From: Bacteroidales bacterium
GTDB lineage: Bacteria > Bacteroidota > Bacteroidia > Bacteroidales > F082
Assembly: GCA_021647205.1 (NCBI GenBank)
Contig: JAKIVD010000002.1
Location: 62,001-126,000, forward strand
DNA length: 64,000 bases
Reading direction: 5' to 3'
The translations under genes and the position numbers were made by a program. The notes under the pieces were generated by a model that saw nothing but the letters and a program-made list of their open reading frames with translations, was not told the origin of the DNA and made no database searches. Shown piece after piece: positions 8,552-16,507 of the stretch; position 1 is the stretch's first letter, and each line of letters begins with the position of its first letter.

Positions 8552-9580
8552 ATGCTTGCAAAATTAGGTAAAACGTACAATATTCTGCTTCGCCTTACTA
8601 TAGTCGTACTCACTTTTGTTTTTTTATACGACCAGGTTTTCTACCGGAAAGACCTTCAATCCATAGTCGATTATTTACCGCAGGTTTCTTCAGGAAGATA
8701 TTTCTACTTTCTTTTGCTTGTAACGGTATTGCTTATCCCGCTAAATTTGTTGCTTGAAGTTGTAAAATGGAAACTACTGATTAGTAAATTAGAAAATGTC
8801 AGTGTCTGGAATGCCACCAAAGCTGTTCTGACGGGTGTTTCGGTAAGCATGATTTTACCAAACCGCGTGGGGGATTATTTGGGCCGGGTTTTCGTGCTTA
8901 AAAAAGCTGACCGTTTGCAGGCGGTGCTGGCCACCATTCTGGGCAGTATGGCGCAATTGCTGACAACCATTTTATTCGGATTGACTGCCGTCTTGTTTTT
9001 CTTTCCGTTTTATGCTGACCTGAGCGAGCAACTGAATATTTGGTTTTATTCAGGGATTATTGCCGTGGCACTGATTACGGCCGTTACATCGGTATTTGCG
9101 TTTCTGAATTTTTCTTCATTTTCGCTTGTTTTAAGAAGAATCAGTGGCCGGGCTTACCGGAAAATCAGTAAATATACGGAGGTGTTTTCGTGGTACAATC
9201 CTGATTTTTTATTGAAAATATTAGGGATTAGCATTGGCAGATATTTGGTTTTCTCCTTCCAGTTTTGGTTGTTGTTGCAGGCTTTCCAGGTGCCGGTTTC
9301 CTATTTTATGGCCATGGTTCTTGTTAGTCTGGTTTATTTGCTGATGGCTGTTATTCCTACCATCGCCCTTACCGAAATCGGGGTGCGGGGCTCGGTCAGC
9401 CTCTTTGTTTTTGCCTTGTATTTAAGCCCTGCCGGTTTGTGGACCGAGCACATTAAACTGGGCGTAGCAGCAGCTTCTACCATGCTTTGGGTTTTTAACC
9501 TGGCATTTCCGGCTTTGCTGGGTACTTTTTTTGTGTACAGTTTGCGGTTTTTCAGAAAAAACAATGGCCATGGGAACTGA
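8552..9580 (+). CDS. Lysylphosphatidylglycerol synthase-type transmembrane (flippase-like) protein
   Basis: A 342-residue polytopic membrane protein with about eight hydrophobic segments. It resembles the flippase half of MprF and the UPF0104/YbhN family: VSVSMILPNRVGDYLGRVFVL (residues 89-110) is the conserved family motif. The catalytic aminoacyl-transferase half of MprF is absent, so lipid lysinylation is not predicted. In Bacteroidota such proteins often sit beside glycosyltransferases and are thought to move lipid-linked intermediates. Here the GT2 gene downstream overlaps its 3' end, which supports a shared envelope or glycolipid role. Its start overlaps the promoter zone of ruvC. Confidence 0.8.
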   Translation: MLAKLGKTYNILLRLTIVVLTFVFLYDQVFYRKDLQSIVDYLPQVSSGRYFYFLLLVTVLLIPLNLLLEVVKWKLLISKLENVSVWNATKAVLTGVSVSMILPNRVGDYLGRVFVLKKADRLQAVLATILGSMAQLLTTILFGLTAVLFFFPFYADLSEQLNIWFYSGIIAVALITAVTSVFAFLNFSSFSLVLRRISGRAYRKISKYTEVFSWYNPDFLLKILGISIGRYLVFSFQFWLLLQAFQVPVSYFMAMVLVSLVYLLMAVIPTIALTEIGVRGSVSLFVFALYLSPAGLWTEHIKLGVAAASTMLWVFNLAFPALLGTFFVYSLRFFRKNNGHGN

Positions 9581-10703
9581 ATATTTTTTGTGGGCATTGG
9601 TATTTGCAATGCTGCTGTATTTTATGCTGATGCTGGTAATGACCTGGGGATGGTTCCGGTTGAAAATTTTCGATGCGCAGTCCGGTTCAGAAAAAATAAT
9701 ACTTAGCATTGTTGTGGCCGTCAGGAATGAAGAAGAAAATATCGAACAACTTTTACAGGGTTTCAGCCAACAAAACTATCCACCGGATTTATTCGAAATC
9801 ATAATTGTGGACGACCATTCGGAAGACAAAACAACAGAGCTTGTTGACCGCTTTATCCGTGAAAATCAAAAGCATAAAATTACTCAACTACATGCTGCCG
9901 GTGCTGGGAAAAAGGCCGCTTTGGCGGAAGGGATTTCCAAAACAACAGGCGACCTCATTGTAACTACCGATGGCGATTGCCGGATAAATCCGGATTGGTT
10001 AAGGACAATTGCCGCTTATTTTTCAGCCCACAAACCGGCCTTGATTATTGCCCCGGTGGTGTACCAGAACGAAAAGGGTATTTTACAAAGACTGTTTTCT
10101 TTGGATTTTGCTGCGCTCGTGGCTTCGGGTGCCGGATCGGCAGGGGCCGGCATGCCTTTGATGGGCAATGGCGCAAACCTTGCGTTTACTAAAAAATCCT
10201 GGCAGAAGGCCAATTCAGGAAAAAAGGAGGGCTTTGTTTCGGGCGATGATGTTTTTTTGATTCATCGAATTGAAAGATTGTTGGGAAGCAAATCCATTCA
10301 TTTTTTGAAATCGGCTTCGGCCATTGTCCGAACCAATCCACCTACAGATTTACGGGCATTTTTCCAACAGCGCATTCGTTGGGCTTCCAAAGCAAAAGGA
10401 TACAAATCGCCCTGGGCAATCTTTGTTTCGGTGGTGGTGCTTGGGGTTAACCTGTTGCTAGCACTTACTTTTTTTGCCGGTTTTTACAAGGCCTGGTTTT
10501 TTGTCATTTACGGATTGTTTGTCATCCTGAAATTGTTGATTGACCTGCCTTTGGTTCATGGCTTTGCAAGCTTTTCCGGAAAACGGAAACTGTTGGGGTT
10601 TTCTGTTCCCCTGGCACTCATTTACGCTTTATACATTGTGGGTGTTGCTTTCCCTGCCTTGTTTTTCAGGTTTGAATGGAAGGGGAGGAAAGGGTTGAAG
10701 TAA
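9564..10703 (+). CDS. GT2-family membrane-anchored glycosyltransferase
   Basis: GT-A fold glycosyltransferase (about 379 residues). An N-terminal membrane segment precedes LSIVVAVRNEEENI, VDDHSEDKT and the DxD-like TTDGDC. GDDVFLIHRI and QQRIRWASKAKG (the Q/RxxRW-type acceptor motif of processive GT2 enzymes) follow. Three hydrophobic segments close the C-terminus. I chose ATG 9564; ATG 9570 is equally possible. Either overlaps the end of the upstream membrane gene, implying translational coupling. Donor and acceptor are unknown. It converges on ispD with only 6 bp between stops. Confidence 0.85.
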   Translation: MAMGTEYFLWALVFAMLLYFMLMLVMTWGWFRLKIFDAQSGSEKIILSIVVAVRNEEENIEQLLQGFSQQNYPPDLFEIIIVDDHSEDKTTELVDRFIRENQKHKITQLHAAGAGKKAALAEGISKTTGDLIVTTDGDCRINPDWLRTIAAYFSAHKPALIIAPVVYQNEKGILQRLFSLDFAALVASGAGSAGAGMPLMGNGANLAFTKKSWQKANSGKKEGFVSGDDVFLIHRIERLLGSKSIHFLKSASAIVRTNPPTDLRAFFQQRIRWASKAKGYKSPWAIFVSVVVLGVNLLLALTFFAGFYKAWFFVIYGLFVILKLLIDLPLVHGFASFSGKRKLLGFSVPLALIYALYIVGVAFPALFFRFEWKGRKGLK

Positions 10704-10709
10704 GCCTCG

Positions 10710-11384
10710 TCAAAGTAAACCCTCCGAAAGCAAAACCCGTGCATGCACTAAATCTGCCGGATGCGTAATTTTCATATTTTCGGGGTTCCCTTCTACGAGG
10801 TGAATTTGGCTACCGGCGTTTTCCAGCACGGTGGCATCGTCGGTAAAACTTTCGTTGTAAGGCTGCTGGTAAGCCCGTTTAATGTTAGAGGACAGGAAGA
10901 CCTGCGGTGTCTGCACCAGCCTCAGTTTGTTCCGGTCGAATGATTTGCTCAGGCTGCCGCTGATTTCTCTGACCGACCCGCTCAGGGGAACAACGGGAAC
11001 AGCACAGCCCTTACGCGCTGCCAGCGAAAAGCAGTTTTCGATGATTTGCGCCGAAACGAAAGGCCTTACCCCGTCGTGGATGGCAACGAGGGCGTTTTCG
11101 GGAACCGGCCGCAGCCCGCTTTTTACCGAATGAAAGCGTTTGGGGCCGCTTTCAACAAGCTGATGGGGTATGTTAAAAGCATGAATTTTGCATAGTTTTT
11201 TCCAATGGTCAATAAAGTCAGAAGGCAAAACAAGGATAAATTCAAAGGTATTGTCCACCGTAGAAAAAGCATGAAAAGTGTGCATGAGCAAGGGCAGGCC
11301 ACCTAGTTCCAGAAATTGTTTGGGTTGTTCGGTTCCCATGCGTTTTCCCCTGCCACCGGCAAGGATGATGACATACTTTTTCAT
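10710..11384 (-). CDS. ispD: 2-C-methyl-D-erythritol 4-phosphate cytidylyltransferase
   Basis: Third enzyme of the MEP isoprenoid pathway, joining CTP and MEP. The N-terminal nucleotide-binding loop GGRGKRMG, DGVRPFV and TDDATVLENAG are diagnostic. The start at ATG 11384 (MKKYVIILAGG) gives 224 residues, normal for IspD. The frame is open upstream to an ATG at 11456, but those extra residues (SSTEGLTPSGDKED) look non-homologous. A near-consensus -7 box TAACTTTA lies at 11477-11484 and leaves a leader if the inner start is right. The gene is preceded by the queA terminator. Confidence 0.93.
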   Translation of the reverse strand: MKKYVIILAGGRGKRMGTEQPKQFLELGGLPLLMHTFHAFSTVDNTFEFILVLPSDFIDHWKKLCKIHAFNIPHQLVESGPKRFHSVKSGLRPVPENALVAIHDGVRPFVSAQIIENCFSLAARKGCAVPVVPLSGSVREISGSLSKSFDRNKLRLVQTPQVFLSSNIKRAYQQPYNESFTDDATVLENAGSQIHLVEGNPENMKITHPADLVHARVLLSEGLL

Positions 11385-11497
11385 GTGCTTCTTGTTTTGA
11401 AATCCGTCTTCTTTATCACCAGAGGGGGTTAACCCTTCTGTTGATGAGTGTTTCATTTTCCGGAATTTACAATTGGTAAAGTTAGCCAAAAAAGTCA

Positions 11498-11524
11498 TAA
11501 AAAAACCCGGAACACAATTCCGGG
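11498..11524 (-). terminator. Rho-independent terminator of queA
   Basis: On the minus strand CCCGGAA (518-524 side) and TTCCGGG (506-512 side) form a 7-bp stem with a 5-nt loop, followed by a run of T residues. It lies 24 nt beyond the queA stop. Confidence 0.85.
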
Positions 11525-11547
11525 CTAATTCGTCTTAAATCTTCTGG

Positions 11548-12597
11548 TTAAATAATCAGCATCGCATCGCCGTAAGTAAAAAACTGGTACTTTTCTTTCA
11601 TGGCAATCTGATAGACTTCGTGTAAAAAATCGTAATCCATGTAAGCGGCCACCATCATCATCATGGGGGACATGGGCAAATGGAAATTGGTAATCAGAGC
11701 ATCAGCCGTTTTGAATTCGTAAGGCGGGAAAATAAATTTATTGGTCCAGCCACTGTAAGGTTTTATTTTTCCGGTAATGGAGACAGCCGTTTCAAGGGCC
11801 TTCATGCTTGTTGTGCCCACCGCACAAACCTTGTGTTTTCCTGCACTGGCCTTATTAATCAGGTCAGCGTTATGCTGGTCGATGAACATTTCTTCCGAAT
11901 CCACTTTGTGTTTGGTCAGGTCTTCCACCTCGATGTTACGGAAGTTTCCCATTCCGGTATGCAGGGTAATTTCGGCAAAATCAACCCCGCTTATTTCAAG
12001 CCGTTTCATGAGTTCCCTGGAAAAATGCATGCCTGCCGTGGGGGCGGCAATTGCACCTTCGTGCTTAGCATAAATGGTCTGGTAGCGCATTTCATCTTCC
12101 GGTTCAATTTCCCGGTTATGAATTTTGGGAAGGGGTGTTTCGCCCAGACTTTGGATAGTTTTTTTAAACTCTTCGTACGGGCCGTCAAACAAGAACCGCA
12201 GGGTCCTGCCACGCGATGTAGTATTGTCGATGACTTCAGCCACGAGTTCGCCGTCTTCACCAAAATACAACTTGTTACCAATCCTGATTTTGCGTGCTGG
12301 TTCAACCATTACATCCCAAAGCCGGCTTTCGCGGTTAAGCTCACGCAGCAAAAACACTTCGATCTTTGCACCGGTTTTTTCCTTCTCACCATAAAGCCTG
12401 GCAGGAAAAACTTTGGTGTTGTTGATGACAAGCACATCCCCGGCTGAAAAATAACCAAGAATGTCCACAAACTTTTTATGCTCAATCTTTTTTTCTTTCC
12501 GGTTCACCACCATTAACCGGGCATCATCCCTGTTTTCGGGTGGATGATTGGCAATCAATTCAGGAGGTAAGTGAAATTTAAACTGTGATAATTTCAT
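11548..12597 (-). CDS. queA: S-adenosylmethionine:tRNA ribosyltransferase-isomerase
   Basis: QueA transfers the ribosyl part of SAM to preQ1 in tRNA, making epoxyqueuosine at the wobble position. The protein is 349 residues, full length. [21 protein letters not shown] opens it in the typical way. Family blocks visible include [38 protein letters not shown] and [10 protein letters not shown]. It is the last gene of the ftsX-DUF3098-uppP-truB-queA series, separated from truB by 211 bp containing its own promoter box, and ends at a clear terminator. Confidence 0.97.
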   Translation of the reverse strand: MKLSQFKFHLPPELIANHPPENRDDARLMVVNRKEKKIEHKKFVDILGYFSAGDVLVINNTKVFPARLYGEKEKTGAKIEVFLLRELNRESRLWDVMVEPARKIRIGNKLYFGEDGELVAEVIDNTTSRGRTLRFLFDGPYEEFKKTIQSLGETPLPKIHNREIEPEDEMRYQTIYAKHEGAIAAPTAGMHFSRELMKRLEISGVDFAEITLHTGMGNFRNIEVEDLTKHKVDSEEMFIDQHNADLINKASAGKHKVCAVGTTSMKALETAVSITGKIKPYSGWTNKFIFPPYEFKTADALITNFHLPMSPMMMMVAAYMDYDFLHEVYQIAMKEKYQFFTYGDAMLII

Positions 12598-12705
12598 AAT
12601 TAACTATTTTTCGTTTTGGGAATGTTTTTCAATACAAAATGCTTTCTGGCTCAGCTGCAGGCACGGTTTTCATCCATTCAGGTTGTATTCGTTTCAAAAA
12701 GCCGG

Positions 12706-12713
12706 CAAAGATA
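12706..12713 (-). promoter_or_regulatory. -7 promoter box for queA
   Basis: TATCTTTG on the minus strand, about 108 nt upstream of the queA ATG within the truB-queA gap. Confidence 0.5.
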
Positions 12714-12808
12714 CAAAATCCGGGGCTGAAAGTCAAGTCGTTTTTAACGAAGCATTTAGGATCAGGAATCTCAGGCCCTGAAATAACAAAAGGAAAACGT
12801 AAATCAGG

Positions 12809-13528
12809 CTAAGAGGTTTCTGGCTGCAAAAGAACATTTTTCTTGAACTCCTCAATAGTAACAGCATCATTGACAGATATTTCACCAATCTTTGTCCTGC
12901 GCAAACCGGAGAGATAAGCGCCATTGTTGAGTGATTTTCCGAAGTCGCTGACCAGCGAGCGGATGTAAGTACCTTTACTGCACTTCACGGAAAAATCAAG
13001 GTGGGGAGGTGTAAAATTCAAAAGTTCGAACTGATGGATGGTCACTTTTCGTGCTTTGAGTTCCACATCCTGTGCTTTACGGGCGTATTCAAACGCTCTT
13101 TTCCCCTCAATCTTCACAGCAGAATAAACAGGTGGAGTTTGTTCAATTTCGCCGCAGAACCGTAAACCGGCCTGTGCCAATTCATCAACGCAAAGATGGT
13201 CAACAGGAAAAAACCGGTCGGGCTCGGTTTCTTTGTCAAAGGAGGGTGTGCTTGCTCCAAGGGTCATCTGTCCGATGTAAACTTTGTCCATCCCCTGAAA
13301 CTCGTTGATGCGTTTTGTCATTTTTCCAGTACATAGAATGAGCAGGCCGGTGGCAAGCGGATCCAGTGTCCCGGCATGCCCTACTTTGAGTTTCTTTAGG
13401 TTATAGGTCCGTTTAATGAAAGCCCGCAGGTGATTTACCACATCAAACGAAGTCCATTCGAGTGGTTTGTCTATGAGCAATACCTCACCTTCCGCAAAGT
13501 TGAAAATATGTGCCTTCGATGGCCTCAT
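12809..13528 (-). CDS. truB: tRNA pseudouridine(55) synthase
   Basis: TruB isomerises U55 in the T-loop of tRNAs. KVGHAGTLDPLATGLL carries the catalytic aspartate, VDKPxxxTSFDVV-type residues lie near the N-terminus (LLIDKPLEWTSFDV), and CSKGTYIRSLVSDFG is the KxRxxxxD-like block. I start at ATG 13528 (MRPSKAHIFNF), immediately after the uppP stop, giving 239 residues. A longer frame to 13579 would overlap uppP and adds a non-family leader. Translational coupling with uppP is likely. Confidence 0.95.
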   Translation of the reverse strand: MRPSKAHIFNFAEGEVLLIDKPLEWTSFDVVNHLRAFIKRTYNLKKLKVGHAGTLDPLATGLLILCTGKMTKRINEFQGMDKVYIGQMTLGASTPSFDKETEPDRFFPVDHLCVDELAQAGLRFCGEIEQTPPVYSAVKIEGKRAFEYARKAQDVELKARKVTIHQFELLNFTPPHLDFSVKCSKGTYIRSLVSDFGKSLNNGAYLSGLRRTKIGEISVNDAVTIEEFKKNVLLQPETS

Positions 13529-13530
13529 GC

Positions 13531-14325
13531 TTAATAAAGTATTGCAGCTATGATAGCGAAGGCACCTACAAGGAAACAATAAACGGCAAAATAAGTAAGC
13601 TTGCTGTTCTTTACCAGTTTGATCATCCAGGTACAGGCCAGAATCCCGGTAAGCAGGGCAGCAACAAAACCAATTCCCATGGGAACGAGTGTGGCACTTT
13701 CGTGGGCAATTTCACCACCCAGAACATCCTTACCCATTTTAGCAAGAATAAGGGGCACCACCATGAGAAAAGAAAAACGCGCCGCCTTGGTGCGGTCGAT
13801 GCCAAGCAGTACGCTCGTAGAAATGGTGGCCCCCGAGCGGGAAATACCGGGAAGTATGGCAATGGCTTGCGAAATTCCAATAATCAGGGCGTTACGCGAA
13901 CTTACCCCCTTTTCAGTAGTTTTTGCCTTGTCGGCGAAGAAAAGTAAAGCAGCCGTAATCAGCAGCATGATCCCGACCAGTAAAATCTGGCCGTCAAACA
14001 AGATGTCCAGCTGATCGTTGAACCACAAGCCAACAATCACAGCCGGAACCATTGAAATCACGATATGTAAAGTGAACTTTGTTTCCTCGTTCCATTTAAA
14101 CTGAAGGAGTCCCCGGAAGATTTCGGCAACATCCTTCCTGAAAACAATTAAGGTCGCCAGGGCGGTTGCCCCGTGGAGTACGACCGTCATCAACATGCTC
14201 TCGTGTGCCAGCGAAGTGTCGCCCAAAAGGGCTTTGGCAATTTCGAGATGTCCGCTGCTGCTTACGGGCAAAAACTCGGTAAGACCCTGGATAATCCCGA
14301 GTATTAATGCTTCAATCCAATTCAT
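13531..14325 (-). CDS. uppP: Undecaprenyl-diphosphate phosphatase
   Basis: Integral membrane phosphatase (BacA family) that recycles undecaprenyl diphosphate to the monophosphate for cell-wall synthesis. FLPVSSSGHLEIAK near residue 19 and LPGISRSGATIS near residue 165 hold the conserved Glu, Ser and Arg residues. The 264-residue length and about seven hydrophobic segments fit. It abuts truB downstream and the DUF3098 gene upstream (15 bp). Confidence 0.96.
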   Translation of the reverse strand: MNWIEALILGIIQGLTEFLPVSSSGHLEIAKALLGDTSLAHESMLMTVVLHGATALATLIVFRKDVAEIFRGLLQFKWNEETKFTLHIVISMVPAVIVGLWFNDQLDILFDGQILLVGIMLLITAALLFFADKAKTTEKGVSSRNALIIGISQAIAILPGISRSGATISTSVLLGIDRTKAARFSFLMVVPLILAKMGKDVLGGEIAHESATLVPMGIGFVAALLTGILACTWMIKLVKNSKLTYFAVYCFLVGAFAIIAAILY

Positions 14326-14340
14326 GTGTTGAGTAAAATA

Positions 14341-14607
14341 TTAGCTGACCGATTTGGGCCTTTTCATGATGGCATAAATCTCAACAATATAGCCGGCCAG
14401 AATAAGGATGGGTGCAAGGGTCAGCCTCCTGAATGAGAAAAGGGCTTCGCTAAAAACTTCCGGATTGTCGGAGCCGCCACCTAGCATGAGTAAAAACCCA
14501 ACGACAATTAAAACAAGTCCCACAATGAGCAGGATGTAGTTTTCTTTGTGAAAGGCAAAACCGAAGCCCTTATCGTCTGCTTTTTTATTCTGGGTTTTTT
14601 CAGCCAT
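14341..14607 (-). CDS. DUF3098 small membrane protein
   Basis: An 88-residue protein with two hydrophobic helices (ILLIVGLVLIVVGFLLML and LAPILILAGYIVEIYAI) separated by a short GGGSDNPEVF linker. It matches the DUF3098 pattern, a Bacteroidota family almost always found between ftsX and uppP, as here. Function is unknown; its position between a divisome gene and a lipid-carrier gene hints at an envelope role. It has its own -7 box upstream. Confidence 0.85.
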   Translation of the reverse strand: MAEKTQNKKADDKGFGFAFHKENYILLIVGLVLIVVGFLLMLGGGSDNPEVFSEALFSFRRLTLAPILILAGYIVEIYAIMKRPKSVS

Positions 14608-14623
14608 AACGTCAATTTTTTGG

Positions 14624-14631
14624 CAAATGTA
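14624..14631 (-). promoter_or_regulatory. -7 promoter box for DUF3098-uppP-truB
   Basis: TACATTTG on the minus strand, 16 nt before the DUF3098 ATG. Confidence 0.55.
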
Positions 14632-14711
14632 AATGAAAATATTTGAAAATTGATTTTATGCAACAAGATAAAATCATAAACAAGCTTAACAATCAGTATC
14701 TAATAAAACAA

Positions 14712-15596
14712 TCACCCAAAAAGCCGGTCAGGATTCATGCGCAGGTATTTTCTTACCGAAAACAAAGTGGAAAAACCTGCCATCAGCATGCCCAGTACAA
14801 GAATGAACAGGTAGAGCCAGCCCAGGCTTTCCAGCCTAATGAGCAATGCCAGTTCAGGAATCTGTTTCTGCAGGGCAACAATTATCCCTGACAATAAAGC
14901 CAACGCAATGAGTGCGCTGACGATTCCCTGGGTAATTCCTTTCACCACGAATGGCTGCCGGATAAAACTTTCGGTGGCCCCCACCAGTTGCATGGTGCGG
15001 ATGTTGAACCGCCTGGAATACACTGACAAACGAATGGTGTTGTTGACCAGTGCTATCGCAATAAACAACAACATCAGGCTAAACCCCAACAGAACAAAGC
15101 TGATTTTCTGCAGGTTGTTATTGATCAGGTGAACCAGTGATTTCTGATAGTAAACTTCTTTAACCGCTTTGTTTCCAAGAACCTCTGTTTCGATCACCAC
15201 AAGGCTGTCGCTGTTGGCCCAAGGTGCATTAAACCGCAGGTCAATCGAAGGTAAGAGCGGATTGTTCTCATTGCCCAGAAAATCGATGAAGTCCTCCCCT
15301 AAAATATCCGACAGCCGTCGTGTAGCTTCCTCGGTGGTAATGTATTCTGCTGATTTGACGTATGCCCGCGTGTCGAGTATTTTTTTCAGGTGCAAAATAT
15401 CGGCTTCCTTCACCCCGGGTTTCATAATAATTTCAAAGCCAATGTTTTCTTTGATATAATTGGAAAGGCTTTTTGCCTGAATGATGATTAACCCCAAAAA
15501 CCCAAGAGTGAACAAAACAAGGGTAATACTGATGATCGAAGTAAAATAAGCACTGTTGATACGGCGTTGAAAATGTCTGTCCTCATTTTTTCCCAT
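14712..15596 (-). CDS. ftsX: Cell division ABC transporter permease-like protein FtsX
   Basis: A 294-residue membrane protein with the FtsX arrangement: one N-terminal transmembrane helix (SIISITLVLFTLGFLGLIII), an extracytoplasmic domain of about 120 residues, then three more helices. RRFNIRTMQLVGATESFIRQPF is the conserved cytoplasmic loop that contacts FtsE. It links FtsE ATP hydrolysis to activation of peptidoglycan hydrolases at the septum. No ftsE is in the window, which is common in Bacteroidota. A TAATTTCG box lies 7 nt upstream of the ATG. Confidence 0.93.
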   Translation of the reverse strand: MGKNEDRHFQRRINSAYFTSIISITLVLFTLGFLGLIIIQAKSLSNYIKENIGFEIIMKPGVKEADILHLKKILDTRAYVKSAEYITTEEATRRLSDILGEDFIDFLGNENNPLLPSIDLRFNAPWANSDSLVVIETEVLGNKAVKEVYYQKSLVHLINNNLQKISFVLLGFSLMLLFIAIALVNNTIRLSVYSRRFNIRTMQLVGATESFIRQPFVVKGITQGIVSALIALALLSGIIVALQKQIPELALLIRLESLGWLYLFILVLGMLMAGFSTLFSVRKYLRMNPDRLFG

Positions 15597-15603
15597 GGTG
15601 TTG

Positions 15604-15611
15604 CGAAATTA
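15604..15611 (-). promoter_or_regulatory. -7-like box for ftsX
   Basis: TAATTTCG on the minus strand, ending 7 nt before the ftsX ATG; one base off TAnnTTTG, and the same variant faces the divergent gene. Confidence 0.45.
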
Positions 15612-15664
15612 AAAAAATATCGGATGCCGGTCAACGCGCTTGACGCGGCTTGCCGACAATTGAT

Positions 15665-15672
15665 TAATTTCG
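15665..15672 (+). promoter_or_regulatory. -7-like box for the dipeptidase homologue
   Basis: TAATTTCG, 20 nt upstream of the ATG at 15693; same variant box as for divergent ftsX. Confidence 0.45.
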
Positions 15673-15692
15673 CGGCGATTAATAATTAAAGC

Positions 15693-16388
15693 ATGCGGCT
15701 GATAGCTTACAGCATCTTATTCCTGATTCCGGCTGCCCTTTCGGGACAGGTGCACAATGCTGTAGCAGTAATTGGCGACACGGCAACTTATTTGGAACAA
15801 ATCAGCGAAAACCCAAACAATGAACTGACGAATCTGGAAGATTTTGTTCCCGGACTGAAGTGTGATATCCGCCTTGCGACAAAGAATGGTATTTCCGGAA
15901 AGCCGCTGTACAAGGAAGCCAAAGCCTATGTGCGAAAACCTGCAGCAGTTTCACTGGGAATTGTGCAGGAAGCCCTGAGCAGGCGTGGGCTGGGTTTGAC
16001 AATCTTTGCGGCGTACCGGCCTTACCACATTTCAAAAATACTGAATGAGCAATCGGAAAACGCAAAGTCAAAAGGGTTTTCGGAGAATTATTTGAAACAC
16101 AGCCGCGGGGCTTCGGTGGACGTCAGTTTAATAAGCTTGGCCACACATGAAGAGATACAAATGCCCAGTGGTTACGCCCTGCAAACGGATGCCGCCCAGT
16201 CTGATTATATGGATTTGCCGGTGAATGTGCTGGAAAATCGTGCAATCCTTATTCAGGTCATGCAACAGCATGGCTTCAGGGTAAGCCCACTGCAATGGTG
16301 GCATTTTGATTTTATGGGTTGGCAGGCGTTCAACCTCACGGATTTATCATTTGAAGAATTAGAAAACATAAGTAGGTGTCCAGAGTAA
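15693..16388 (+). CDS. M15D family D-alanyl-D-alanine dipeptidase homologue (catalytic Glu replaced by Gln)
   Basis: A 231-residue secreted protein with a signal peptide (MRLIAYSILFLIPAALSG). It matches the VanX/DdpX family: FVPGLKCDIRLATKNG, the YRPY arginine region near R109, the zinc motif HSRGASVD (H136, D143), and a C-terminal WWHFDF with the third zinc ligand H204. Family members read EWWH at the last motif, the Glu being the catalytic base; here the codon at 16293-16295 is CAA, giving QWWH. Zinc binding should remain, but hydrolysis may be impaired or replaced by a binding role. It lies divergent from ftsX. Family assignment is firm, activity is not. Confidence 0.88.
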   Translation: MRLIAYSILFLIPAALSGQVHNAVAVIGDTATYLEQISENPNNELTNLEDFVPGLKCDIRLATKNGISGKPLYKEAKAYVRKPAAVSLGIVQEALSRRGLGLTIFAAYRPYHISKILNEQSENAKSKGFSENYLKHSRGASVDVSLISLATHEEIQMPSGYALQTDAAQSDYMDLPVNVLENRAILIQVMQQHGFRVSPLQWWHFDFMGWQAFNLTDLSFEELENISRCPE

Positions 16389-16507
16389 GCAAAAGTCAAA
16401 AACACTTTAAATTTATTTGTTTTTCACACTTGAATTTTAATCATTTTGGGACGCTGGACTTGACACATTATTTAAGGATAGAAATATTGGAAAATTAGAT
16501 TAATAGC

